This document shows, one piece after another, positions 1 through 7,184 of a stretch of 7,184 nucleotides of DNA (position 1 is its first letter; every line of letters begins with the position of its first letter). Where the stretch lies: assembly GCA_026393775.1 (NCBI GenBank), contig JAPKZM010000038.1, positions 1 through 7,184 on the forward strand, given 5' to 3'. This DNA is from Candidatus Aminicenantota bacterium. GTDB taxonomy: Bacteria; Acidobacteriota; Aminicenantia; UBA2199. Made by a program: the position numbers and the translations under genes. The notes under the pieces are model-generated. The model was not told the DNA's origin, ran no database searches, and worked only from the letters and a program-made list of their open reading frames with translations.

Positions 1-1635
<1,635 letters not shown>

Positions 1636-1643
1636 TTACCGCT

Positions 1644-2894
1644 TCAGTAGTTTTTTTTCAGCCTTTCGTTCAGGTCCTTGAGGGGAATTTTTTTCTGCTC
1701 CTGGCTTGCCATGTTCTTGATCGACACGGATTTGCTGGCAATCTCGTCCTCGGCCAGGATCAAGGTGAAAGCGGCGGCGATCTTGTCGGCTTTCTTAAAT
1801 TGTTTTTTCAGGTTTTTCCCCTGGAAGTCGAGGTAGACCGGGTAGCCCTCCGCCCGCAAGACCTCAGCCAGTTGGATGGCATGGGCCAGCCATTTTTGTT
1901 CCCCGTAGGCGACGAAGAGGTTCTTGATTTTAGGCAAAGCCGGGTTCTCCAGGTGCAGGATGATGCGCTCCATGCCGGCGGCGAAACCGATGCCGGCCAT
2001 GTCGGGGCCCCCCAGTTCCTTGATCAGGTTGTTGTAGCGGCCGCCGCCCAGCAGCGCGTTCTGGGCGCCGAGCTGGCCCGAAGTGACTTCGAAGGCGGTC
2101 TTGGTGTAGTAATCGAGGCCGCGCACGAGGCGCGGATTCAGCTGGAAAGGGACGTTCATCCAGCTGAGGGTTTCGCGCACTGCGGCGAAGTGGTCGCGGC
2201 ATTCGGCGCAAAGATGTCCGTCGAGCAGGGGGAAGTCGCGTGTCGTCTCGGCGCATTCGGGCAGTTTGCAATCGAAAATGCGCAATGGGTTTCCTTCGAT
2301 CTTACGGCGGAAGTCGGCGCAGAGCCGGCCGCCCTCGGCGCGGGCCGCCTTTCTCAGCACTTCCAGGTAAAGGGGGCGGCAGCGCGGGCAGCCTACTGAA
2401 TTCAATTCCAGCCGGATGTCGGCGATGCGCAGTTTATTCAGGAAATCAACGGCCGCGAAGATGACCTCGGCGTCCACCTGCGGCGAATCATCGGCGAAAA
2501 CCTCGATGCCGAACTGGTGGAACTGGCGGTAACGCCCCTTCTGCGGCTTGTCGTAGCGGAACATGGGTCCGATATAGTAAAAGCGCAGCGGGGCCACCGT
2601 TTCGAAGAGGTTGTTTTCAATGGCGGCGCGCACCACCGAGGCGGTGTTTTCGGGACGCAAGGTCAGGCTGCGGTCCGACTTGTCGCTGAAGGTGTACATC
2701 TCTTTCTGCACTACCTCGGTCTCGCTGCCGATGCCGCGGCTGAACAGCTCGCTGTGCTCGAAGATCGGAGTGCGGATCTCCTGGTACAGGAACTTTTTAT
2801 AGTAGTCATGGATGGCGTTTTCCAAAAACTGCCATTTCTGAATTTCAGGCGGGAAAATGTCCCGGGTGCCTTTCGCTGCCTTGATCTCGCTCAT
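1644..2894 (-). CDS. hisS: Histidyl-tRNA synthetase
   Basis: The product is a class II synthetase that charges tRNA-His with histidine; at 416 residues it has a usual bacterial length. Visible parts in order are the N-terminal GTRDIFPPE (9-17); the motif 1 region with FSRGIGSETEVVQKEMYTF and LTLRPENTASVVRA (77-90); motif 2 RFYYIGPMFRYDKPQKGRYR (104-123) followed by QFHQFGIEVF; an insertion with cysteines 169, 172, 192, 209, 214, 229 and 232; the HisRS signature LVRGLDYYTKTAFEV (256-270); GGGRYNNL (283-290); motif 3 MAGIGFAAGMERI (299-311); and the C-terminal anticodon-binding domain from about 325. The ATG at 2894 is supported by MSEIKAAKGTRD, the normal start of the family, and by GAGG five bases upstream. 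That ATG overlaps the TGA of a 10-codon ORF (ATGA), so translational coupling is possible. The gene ends in a run of eight A's (1658-1651 on the minus strand), and aspS follows 8 bases on. The CxxC pairs recall those in HisRS of several anaerobic lineages; metal binding is inference. Confidence 0.97.
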   Translation of the reverse strand: MSEIKAAKGTRDIFPPEIQKWQFLENAIHDYYKKFLYQEIRTPIFEHSELFSRGIGSETEVVQKEMYTFSDKSDRSLTLRPENTASVVRAAIENNLFETVAPLRFYYIGPMFRYDKPQKGRYRQFHQFGIEVFADDSPQVDAEVIFAAVDFLNKLRIADIRLELNSVGCPRCRPLYLEVLRKAARAEGGRLCADFRRKIEGNPLRIFDCKLPECAETTRDFPLLDGHLCAECRDHFAAVRETLSWMNVPFQLNPRLVRGLDYYTKTAFEVTSGQLGAQNALLGGGRYNNLIKELGGPDMAGIGFAAGMERIILHLENPALPKIKNLFVAYGEQKWLAHAIQLAEVLRAEGYPVYLDFQGKNLKKQFKKADKIAAAFTLILAEDEIASKSVSIKNMASQEQKKIPLKDLNERLKKNY

Positions 2895-2923
2895 AAGAGC
2901 CTCAGTAATTTTATTTTGTTCAT
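2891..2923 (-). CDS. Possible 10-residue leader/coupling ORF before hisS
   Basis: In the 54-base gap between the HIT gene and hisS, an ATG at 2923-2921 opens a reading frame MNKIKLLRLL. Its TGA (2893-2891) overlaps the hisS start as ATGA. A GGAG lies 3 bases before this ATG, which is closer than ideal. The frame contains no histidine codons, so it is not a his-type attenuator peptide. The GAGG that serves hisS lies inside its codons, so translation of the mini-ORF would run over and hand ribosomes to hisS. This could be a coupling device or chance, because a frame this short carries no statistical weight. Conservation of the ATG and the ATGA overlap in relatives would decide. Confidence 0.3.
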   Translation of the reverse strand: MNKIKLLRLL

Positions 2924-2948
2924 GGTCTCCACTTCGCTGGAAAATAAT

Positions 2949-3428
2949 TTATTGGTGAAATGCATTGGCGATGATGTGGAACACTTTTTCCTGGTCGTAG
3001 GAAAGGACCTGCGTCTGGCCGATGAGGGCCATGAAATTCGCGTCTCCCTGCCAGCGGGGCACCACGTGCTGATGAAAATGGTCCTTGACACCGGCTCCCG
3101 CCGCCGGGCCGATGTTCATGCCGAGGTTGAAGCCGTCGGGATGGAAGTTATTTCTCAGGATCGCCATGGCGCGGTTCGTCAGTTCCCACATTTCCGCCAG
3201 GTCATTGCCGGCAAGCTCATCGGGAGCCGCCAGATGGGTGACCGGGGCGATCATCAGGTGGCCGGTGCTGTAGGGGTATTTGTTCAGGAGGACGAAAAAT
3301 TTTTCACCGCGCCAGCAGATCATGGCGTCGCGATCGTCCTTGGCCAGGGCCTCGCAGAAAACGCAGCCGGTGTTTTTTCTGCAGTTGGCGATAAAGTCCC
3401 AGCGCCAGGGAGCTGAGAGAAATTTCAT
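2949..3428 (-). CDS. HIT-family hydrolase/phosphorylase, Ap4A phosphorylase-like
   Basis: The product is a 159-residue histidine-triad protein of the branch related to mycobacterial Ap4A phosphorylase. Such proteins split dinucleoside polyphosphates through a covalent nucleotidyl-histidine intermediate. The triad HFHQHVV is at 117-123, preceded by the family stretch GFNLGMNIGPAAGAGVKD (99-116). HLMIAPVTH (57-65) and the C-terminal PRWQGDANFM (124-133) are also typical. The N-terminus has APWRWDFI (6-13) and CVFC (22-25), matching the LWAPWR...CxFC layout of this branch, and fixes the ATG at 3428; the usual tryptophan before APWR is serine here. C22, C25 and H65 could form part of a metal site, as in some HIT proteins. 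The ribosome site is weak (GGGA about 10 bases upstream), so expression may depend on rpsA, which ends 30 bases earlier. The exact substrate cannot be read from sequence; an ADP-ribose or other nucleotide substrate is possible. Confidence 0.9.
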   Translation of the reverse strand: MKFLSAPWRWDFIANCRKNTGCVFCEALAKDDRDAMICWRGEKFFVLLNKYPYSTGHLMIAPVTHLAAPDELAGNDLAEMWELTNRAMAILRNNFHPDGFNLGMNIGPAAGAGVKDHFHQHVVPRWQGDANFMALIGQTQVLSYDQEKVFHIIANAFHQ

Positions 3429-3458
3429 TTTTTCAGATTCCCAAAGGCCGGCAGGCGC

Positions 3459-5168
3459 TCATTTATTTTTGTCGAGCTCGTTCTGCAGCAAGTCGCCGAT
3501 GGTCGTGACCGAGTCGTCTTCCGCTTTCATGAATTTCTTGATTTCTTCCCGTTCCAAGGCCTTGTTCATGGCCCGCAGGCTCAAATAGACTTTTTTGCGG
3601 TCCGCCTCGATACGGACGATCATGGCCTGGATCTTGTTGCCCGGCTTGAATTTCTGTTCCATTTCGGCCAGGGCAACCGGTTCCTCATCGACGTCGTTGT
3701 TGCGGATGAAACCTTCGATGTTCTTGCTGATTTCAACCACGATGCCGCCGTCGATGATCTTCTTGACGGTCACCTCGATGATGTTGTTGGGCCTGTTCTG
3801 AGCGTGAAACGATTTCCACTCGTTCTCCGCCAAATGCTTGATCCCGAGCTGAACCTTGGAATTCCGGTCCAGTTCGTTGCTGATGATCATGGCGTCGATT
3901 TCCTCGCCCTCGGTCAAAAATTCCTCGGGAGATTCGATGTGATAAAAGCTGATGTCCGAGATCTTGATAACGCCCTCGATCCCCTCTTCCAGGCCCATAA
4001 AGACCCGCGATTTGAGGATTTTCTTGACTTTGGCCCTGACAATCTCGCCGCGGGAATGCTTCTCCAGATATTTTTCTTCAGGGCGGATTTCCAGCTGTTT
4101 CAGCCCCAGCTTTATTTTTCGCTCCTCCTTGTTCACCTCGATGACCTGGACCCAAAGCTTGTCGCCCACGGCCACGTACTCTTCCACCGAAGTTGGGCGC
4201 CCTTCCCAGGTCAGGTCGGAGATATGCAGCAATCCCTCGACCCCTTCTTCCAGCTCGATGAAGGCGCCGAAACTGACGATCTTGACCACCTTGGCGATCA
4301 ACCTCTTGCCGAGCGGGTATTTTGTCTCCATGGTGTTCCAGGGGTCGGCAAATTTTTGCTTGATGCCCAGGGAAATTTTTCCCTTTTCCTTGTCGATTTC
4401 CAGGACTTTGACTTCGATTTCGTCCCCTTTGCGCAGTTTTTCCTTGGGGTGGTTGACGCGGCCGTACGAGATGTTGTCCTTGTGTACCAACCCTTCCATG
4501 CCGCCCAGGTCCACGAAAGCGCCGTAGTCCATGATCGAGGTCACCACACCCTTGACGATCTGGCCGACCTCCAGTGAACCCAGCAGTTTCTTCAATTTTT
4601 CCTGCTTTTCTTCTTCCAGCAGGATGCGCCGCGAGACCGTGCCGTTCTTTTCTTTTTTGTTCAGCTTGACGACCATGAACATGAACTCTTTGCCGAGTAT
4701 TTTTTTGGGAGCCTTGATCTTTTGAATATCCACCTGGCTCATGGGCAGAAACATCTCGATCCCCATGTCGACCAGGAAGCCTTTTTCATCGGGGGTCAAT
4801 TTGGAGATGATCCCCTTCAGCGGGGTGTTTGTTTTGTAGGCATGGACCACGTTGTCCCAGCCCTCCTGTTCGTCGAGTTGCTTTTTGGAAACCGTAATGT
4901 AGCCTTCTTTGAAGTTGACGTTCTTGGGGAGCACGGAGATGGGGTCGCCGATCTTGTATTTCATGTTGCCGTTCCAGTCCAGCAATTCCAGGCGGTCCAG
5001 TATCCCTTCGGTTTTCTGGCCGATGTCGATGACCACGCGGTTTTCGACGATATCCACGATGCGGCCTTCGATAGGGGCGTTGGAAGCCAGGTTTTTCAAG
5101 TCGTAGTCTTTGACCAGCTTGGAAAAATCCTCCTGGTTGTTGTCGATGGCATCTTTTGTGTCTGACAT
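3459..5168 (-). CDS. rpsA: 30S ribosomal protein S1, six S1 domains
   Basis: The product is ribosomal protein S1 of 569 residues (557 in E. coli); S1 binds mRNA and helps load it onto the 30S subunit. Six OB-fold S1 repeats can be placed at about 31-96, 114-183, 200-269, 286-357, 372-445 and 460-533. Repeats 3 and 4 are the most canonical, with GVVTSIMDYGAFVDLGGMEG and KIVSFGAFIELEEGVEGLLH; repeats 1 and 2 fit the ribosome-binding modules, and repeat 6 is degenerate. The short tail TTIGDLLQNEL resembles the LGDLL-type tails of S1 in several non-proteobacterial phyla. The ATG at 5168 has a strong AAGGAG (5181-5176) with a 7-base spacer; another ATG at 5173 is out of frame and only 2 bases from the same site. 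ispH ends 18 bases upstream and the HIT gene starts 30 bases downstream. The ispH-rpsA adjacency matches Clostridia, where the two are often fused; here they are separate. Confidence 0.95.
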   Translation of the reverse strand: MSDTKDAIDNNQEDFSKLVKDYDLKNLASNAPIEGRIVDIVENRVVIDIGQKTEGILDRLELLDWNGNMKYKIGDPISVLPKNVNFKEGYITVSKKQLDEQEGWDNVVHAYKTNTPLKGIISKLTPDEKGFLVDMGIEMFLPMSQVDIQKIKAPKKILGKEFMFMVVKLNKKEKNGTVSRRILLEEEKQEKLKKLLGSLEVGQIVKGVVTSIMDYGAFVDLGGMEGLVHKDNISYGRVNHPKEKLRKGDEIEVKVLEIDKEKGKISLGIKQKFADPWNTMETKYPLGKRLIAKVVKIVSFGAFIELEEGVEGLLHISDLTWEGRPTSVEEYVAVGDKLWVQVIEVNKEERKIKLGLKQLEIRPEEKYLEKHSRGEIVRAKVKKILKSRVFMGLEEGIEGVIKISDISFYHIESPEEFLTEGEEIDAMIISNELDRNSKVQLGIKHLAENEWKSFHAQNRPNNIIEVTVKKIIDGGIVVEISKNIEGFIRNNDVDEEPVALAEMEQKFKPGNKIQAMIVRIEADRKKVYLSLRAMNKALEREEIKKFMKAEDDSVTTIGDLLQNELDKNK

Positions 5169-5175
5169 GTCATGT

Positions 5176-5181
5176 CTCCTT
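5176..5181 (-). promoter_or_regulatory. Ribosome binding site of rpsA
   Basis: AAGGAG stands 7 bases before the rpsA ATG at 5168, inside the 18-base ispH-rpsA gap. It is the strongest such site in the minus-strand unit and selects the ATG at 5168 over the out-of-frame ATG at 5173. Confidence 0.75.
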
Positions 5182-5186
5182 AACGT

Positions 5187-6029
5187 TTATAGTTTCTGCA
5201 AGAAATTTTTTACGCGATCAAGCTCCTGCGGCGACGTGGACGCCCCGGCCGTAATGCCGATGGATTTGAATTTGGCGATCTTGGCCAGGATCGCTCGTTG
5301 GCGCAGATCGGCGCAGGTTTCGATCTGGAATGTATTCTTGTTTTTTTCCCTGGCGATATGGAAAAGCTTTTTGGTATTGGAGGAAATTTTGCTGCCGACC
5401 ACGATAATGGCGTCGACCTTGGGAGCCAGCTTCCTGACCGCTTGCTGGCGATCCTTGGTCGCCTGGCAGATGGTGTTGAATATGGTGAGCTTTTCGGTTT
5501 TGGCGAGCAGGATGGCGATCACCGCCTGAAAGAATTCAGTGTTCAGGGTGGTTTGGGCGACCACGCAGAGTTCCTTGCGGGTCGGGAGCGCTTCGGCCTC
5601 GGCCAGGGAATTGACGATGGCCACCCTCTTGGCATAGCTTTGGGCGGCAATGATTTCCGGATGGTTCTTGTCGCCGACGATCAGGATTTTTTCCTTCTGC
5701 GCCTGCAAACGGGCGATAATCTTCTGTTCTTTTTTCACCAGCGGGCAGGTGGCATCCAGGGTGTCGATCCCTTTTCGGCGCAGGGTCTTTTCGATATCCC
5801 GGTGGATGCCGTGGGTGCGGATGCATAGGGTCTTTCCCTTCGCGATCTCCTCGACCGAGGAAACGGAGCGGACTCCCCTGGCGCTTAAATCATTCAAAAC
5901 AGGGATGTTGTGGATCAACGGGCCGAAAGTTTGAATTTGATTTCCTTTTCGAAGGTATTCATTGATTAATTTCAAGGCTCGTTTCACTCCAAAACAAAAT
6001 CCCGCCTCTTCGGCGACTACAATTTTCAT
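5187..6029 (-). CDS. ispH: 4-hydroxy-3-methylbut-2-enyl diphosphate reductase (LytB)
   Basis: This is the last enzyme of the MEP pathway. It reduces HMBPP to isopentenyl and dimethylallyl diphosphate using an iron-sulfur cluster. The 280 residues match the usual bacterial length. The three cluster cysteines are present: C12 in AGFCFGVKRA, C95 in DATCPLVKK and C188 in NTICQAT. Substrate-site residues are recognisable: H40 in GPLIHN, H73 in THG, H123 and E125 in NHPE, QTT (159-161) and GSKISSNT (212-219). The terminal motif reads ITAGASTSPQEL, one serine longer than the common AGASTP form. The N-terminus MKIVVAEEAGFCFG fixes the start at 6029. No clear Shine-Dalgarno lies before it, and the predicted promoter would start transcription only about 6 bases upstream. 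It is the first gene of the minus-strand unit; rpsA follows after 18 bases. Confidence 0.97.
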   Translation of the reverse strand: MKIVVAEEAGFCFGVKRALKLINEYLRKGNQIQTFGPLIHNIPVLNDLSARGVRSVSSVEEIAKGKTLCIRTHGIHRDIEKTLRRKGIDTLDATCPLVKKEQKIIARLQAQKEKILIVGDKNHPEIIAAQSYAKRVAIVNSLAEAEALPTRKELCVVAQTTLNTEFFQAVIAILLAKTEKLTIFNTICQATKDRQQAVRKLAPKVDAIIVVGSKISSNTKKLFHIAREKNKNTFQIETCADLRQRAILAKIAKFKSIGITAGASTSPQELDRVKNFLQKL

Positions 6030-6041
6030 AAATAGAGATTA

Positions 6042-6070
6042 ATCATATAATAATAAGGCCTGTTTGTCAA
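6042..6070 (-). promoter_or_regulatory. Sigma70-type promoter for ispH-rpsA-HIT-hisS-aspS
   Basis: On the minus strand a perfect -35 TTGACA (6070-6065) is followed after exactly 17 bases by TATGAT (6047-6042). Transcription would start near 6035, only about 6 bases before the ispH ATG. The boxes are seen in the sequence; the start site is inferred from usual spacing. It is the only promoter I can see for the five-gene unit. Confidence 0.75.
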
Positions 6071-6076
6071 TAAACA
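6061..6076. promoter_or_regulatory. Short inverted repeat over the ispH -35 box, possible operator
   Basis: TGTTT (6061-6065) and AAACA (6072-6076) form an inverted repeat with a 6-base centre. The repeat overlaps the ispH -35 hexamer (6065-6070), where a bound dimeric regulator would block the promoter. The arms are only 5 bases in AT-rich DNA, so chance is a real alternative. Confidence 0.25.
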
Positions 6077-6103
6077 ATCGCCATATCCGCCGTTTTGCGC
6101 GCC

Positions 6104-6132
6104 TTGACATCGGCGGGGGGAAGACTTATATT
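6104..6132 (+). promoter_or_regulatory. Sigma70-type promoter for hutU
   Basis: The -35 box TTGACA (6104-6109), a 17-base spacer ending the first half with a run of six G's, and TATATT (6127-6132) form a near-consensus promoter. The predicted transcript starts around 6138-6140, so the Shine-Dalgarno would lie almost at the 5' end. For a catabolic gene such a strong core promoter would normally be restrained by a repressor, but no operator is certain. Confidence 0.75.
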
Positions 6133-6138
6133 TTTAGC

Positions 6139-6144
6139 GGAGGA
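6139..6144 (+). promoter_or_regulatory. Ribosome binding site of hutU
   Basis: GGAGGA lies 9 bases before the ATG at 6154 and fixes that start. The bases GGAGG (6139-6143) could fold onto CCCCC (6149-6153) with one A-C mismatch and a 3-5 base loop, which would hide the site in the mRNA. Confidence 0.7.
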
Positions 6145-6153
6145 AATTCCCCC

Positions 6154-7184
6154 ATGGCCAAAGTCGCAAAATGTTTTCAACCTACGTCATTGCCTCAACG
6201 ATTGCCGGCGAAAAAAGATTTTGTCCCCGGTATCCGCCGCGCTCCGAACCGGGTATTTTCCCTAAATGCGGTCCAAACCAAGACCGCATTGAAAAATGCC
6301 CTGCGTTATATTCCCGCGACTCTGCATAAAGAAATCGCGCCCGAATTTTTAGATGAATTGCAAACCCGCGGCCGGATCTACGGTTACCGCTATCGCCCCG
6401 AGGGGTCCCTGAAGGCCATGGCCATCGATGCCTATCCGGGGAAAATACTTGAAGCTCGGGCTTTTCAAGTGATGATCGACAACAACCTCGATTTCGACGT
6501 CGCCCTTTATCCCTACGAGCTGGTGACATATGGAGAGAGCGGCCAGGTCTTCCAGAACTGGATGCAATATAATTTGGTCAAACTTTATCTGCAAGAAATG
6601 ACCGACCGCCAGACGCTGGTGGTTTATTCGGGACATCCGCTCGGCCTTTTCGAATCGCCGCCGGACGCGCCGCGAGTTATTTCCACCAACGGCATGCTGG
6701 TGGGCATGTACGACAACCCGGCTGGTTTCACCCAGGCCGCGGCCATGGGGGTGTCCAATTACGGGCAGATGACCGCCGGCGGCTGGATGTACATCGGCCC
6801 ACAGGGCATCGTGCACGGCACCTACCTGACTTTGCTCAATGCCGGGCGCATGTACCTGGGAATTCCCGCCCAAAAGGATTTGGCCGGGGTGGTCTATTTG
6901 AGCTCTGGGTTGGGAGGCATGAGCGGCGCCCAGGCCAAGGCAGTGGAGATCGCCGGCGGCATCGGGGTGCTGGCTGAAGTCGACTATTCGCGCATCGAAA
7001 CCCGGTACAAGCAGGGTTGGGTGGGGAAAATATCCGCTGACCTCGATGAGATCGCCCGCTGGCTGGACGAGTACCGCAAGACGAAAAAATCCGTCTCCAT
7101 CGCCTACCACGGCAATGTCGTCGATCTTTGGGAATACGTCCTGCGCCAAGGCATCCGGGTCGAGTTGGCTTCGGACCAAACTTC
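6154..7184 (+). CDS. hutU: Urocanate hydratase, long (animal-like) form, C-terminal half beyond window
   Basis: Urocanase is the second step of histidine degradation. It hydrates urocanate to imidazolonepropionate with tightly bound NAD+. The frame is open for 343 codons to the window edge. Diagnostic stretches are ALKNALRYIPATLH (45-58), IAPEFLDEL (61-69), NNLDFDVALYPYELVTYG (110-127), MTDRQTLVVYSGHPLGLF (149-166), YGQMTAGGWMYIGPQGIVHG (203-222), the glycine-rich NAD site SGLGGMSGAQAKA (251-263), and SDQT (340-343). The roughly 80-residue N-terminal extension and the wording of these motifs match the long urocanases of about 670 residues found in animals and some bacteria, not the roughly 550-residue Pseudomonas/Bacillus type. 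About half the protein, including the region expected to hold the catalytic cysteine, lies outside. One oddity is YGESG (126-130) where the family usually has YGGNG. The ATG at 6154 has GGAGGA (6139-6144) 9 bases upstream and a consensus promoter in front. No other hut gene is visible. Confidence 0.93.
   Translation, partial: MAKVAKCFQPTSLPQRLPAKKDFVPGIRRAPNRVFSLNAVQTKTALKNALRYIPATLHKEIAPEFLDELQTRGRIYGYRYRPEGSLKAMAIDAYPGKILEARAFQVMIDNNLDFDVALYPYELVTYGESGQVFQNWMQYNLVKLYLQEMTDRQTLVVYSGHPLGLFESPPDAPRVISTNGMLVGMYDNPAGFTQAAAMGVSNYGQMTAGGWMYIGPQGIVHGTYLTLLNAGRMYLGIPAQKDLAGVVYLSSGLGGMSGAQAKAVEIAGGIGVLAEVDYSRIETRYKQGWVGKISADLDEIARWLDEYRKTKKSVSIAYHGNVVDLWEYVLRQGIRVELASDQT

Noticed and set aside
2517..3416. 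Plus-strand 299-codon frame across the hisS-HIT junction
   Set aside because: It lies opposite two confidently identified genes and has no recognisable domain or convincing start context.
3429..3458. Possible terminator between rpsA and the HIT gene (GCCGGC palindrome)
   Set aside because: The stem is only a short self-complementary hexamer with no following U-run on the minus strand; too weak to call.
3804..4577. Plus-strand 257-codon frame opposite rpsA
   Set aside because: Its low-complexity F/D/L-rich content is what the reverse of repeated S1 domains gives; not a gene.
5171..5173. Alternative ATG for rpsA
   Set aside because: It is out of frame with S1 and only 2 bases from the ribosome site; its frame closes after about 25 codons.
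6349..7179. Minus-strand 276-codon frame at the right end
   Set aside because: It is antisense to the urocanase reading frame, which has clear family motifs, a promoter and a ribosome site.
6154..7184. Eukaryotic contamination suggested by the animal-like urocanase
   Set aside because: The gene has a bacterial promoter and Shine-Dalgarno, no introns, and is contiguous with bacterial core genes; long urocanases also occur in bacteria.

Overview
The window is ordinary bacterial chromosome with densely packed core genes. Five genes lie on the minus strand and read right to left: ispH, rpsA, a HIT-family Ap4A phosphorylase-like gene, hisS and aspS. One gene at the right end points the other way, a urocanate hydratase (hutU). 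aspS lacks its C-terminal end at the left edge and hutU lacks its second half at the right edge. The sequence looks GC-rich by eye. The genes indicate a bacterium that uses the MEP isoprenoid pathway and has a six-domain ribosomal protein S1. The long, animal-like urocanase fits a non-proteobacterial lineage (Acidobacteriota/Aminicenantes-like or Bacteroidota/Fusobacteria-like), but I cannot fix the phylum from sequence alone.

Layout: 1-1635 aspS (minus, partial); 1644-2894 hisS (minus); 2891-2923 a possible 10-codon coupling ORF in front of hisS; 2949-3428 HIT protein (minus); 3459-5168 rpsA (minus); 5187-6029 ispH (minus); 6030-6153 a 124-base AT-rich divergent intergenic region; 6154-7184 hutU (plus, partial). 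Gaps inside the minus-strand group are 18, 30, 54 and 8 bases, I see no clear terminator between the genes, and one transcript from the ispH promoter is the simplest reading. No stretch over 300 bases lacks a gene.

The divergent region holds two near-perfect sigma70-type promoters pointing apart, each with a TTGACA -35 box and a 17-base spacer. Both lie so close to their start codons that the predicted 5' leaders are very short: about 6 bases for ispH and about 15 for hutU.

The minus-strand unit is mostly about translation: S1 brings mRNA to the 30S subunit, and HisRS and AspRS charge tRNA. The HIT protein may clear Ap4A, a known by-product of aminoacyl-tRNA synthetases. ispH sits next to rpsA as in several other phyla. 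hutU, the second enzyme of histidine degradation, is a separate catabolic unit.

I found no undescribed defence, mobile or RNA system. The points most worth checking are the missing start codon of aspS, directly behind an in-frame TAA; the ATGA-overlapping mini-ORF before hisS; the near-leaderless ispH promoter; and the placement of an Ap4A-degrading gene between S1 and two synthetases.
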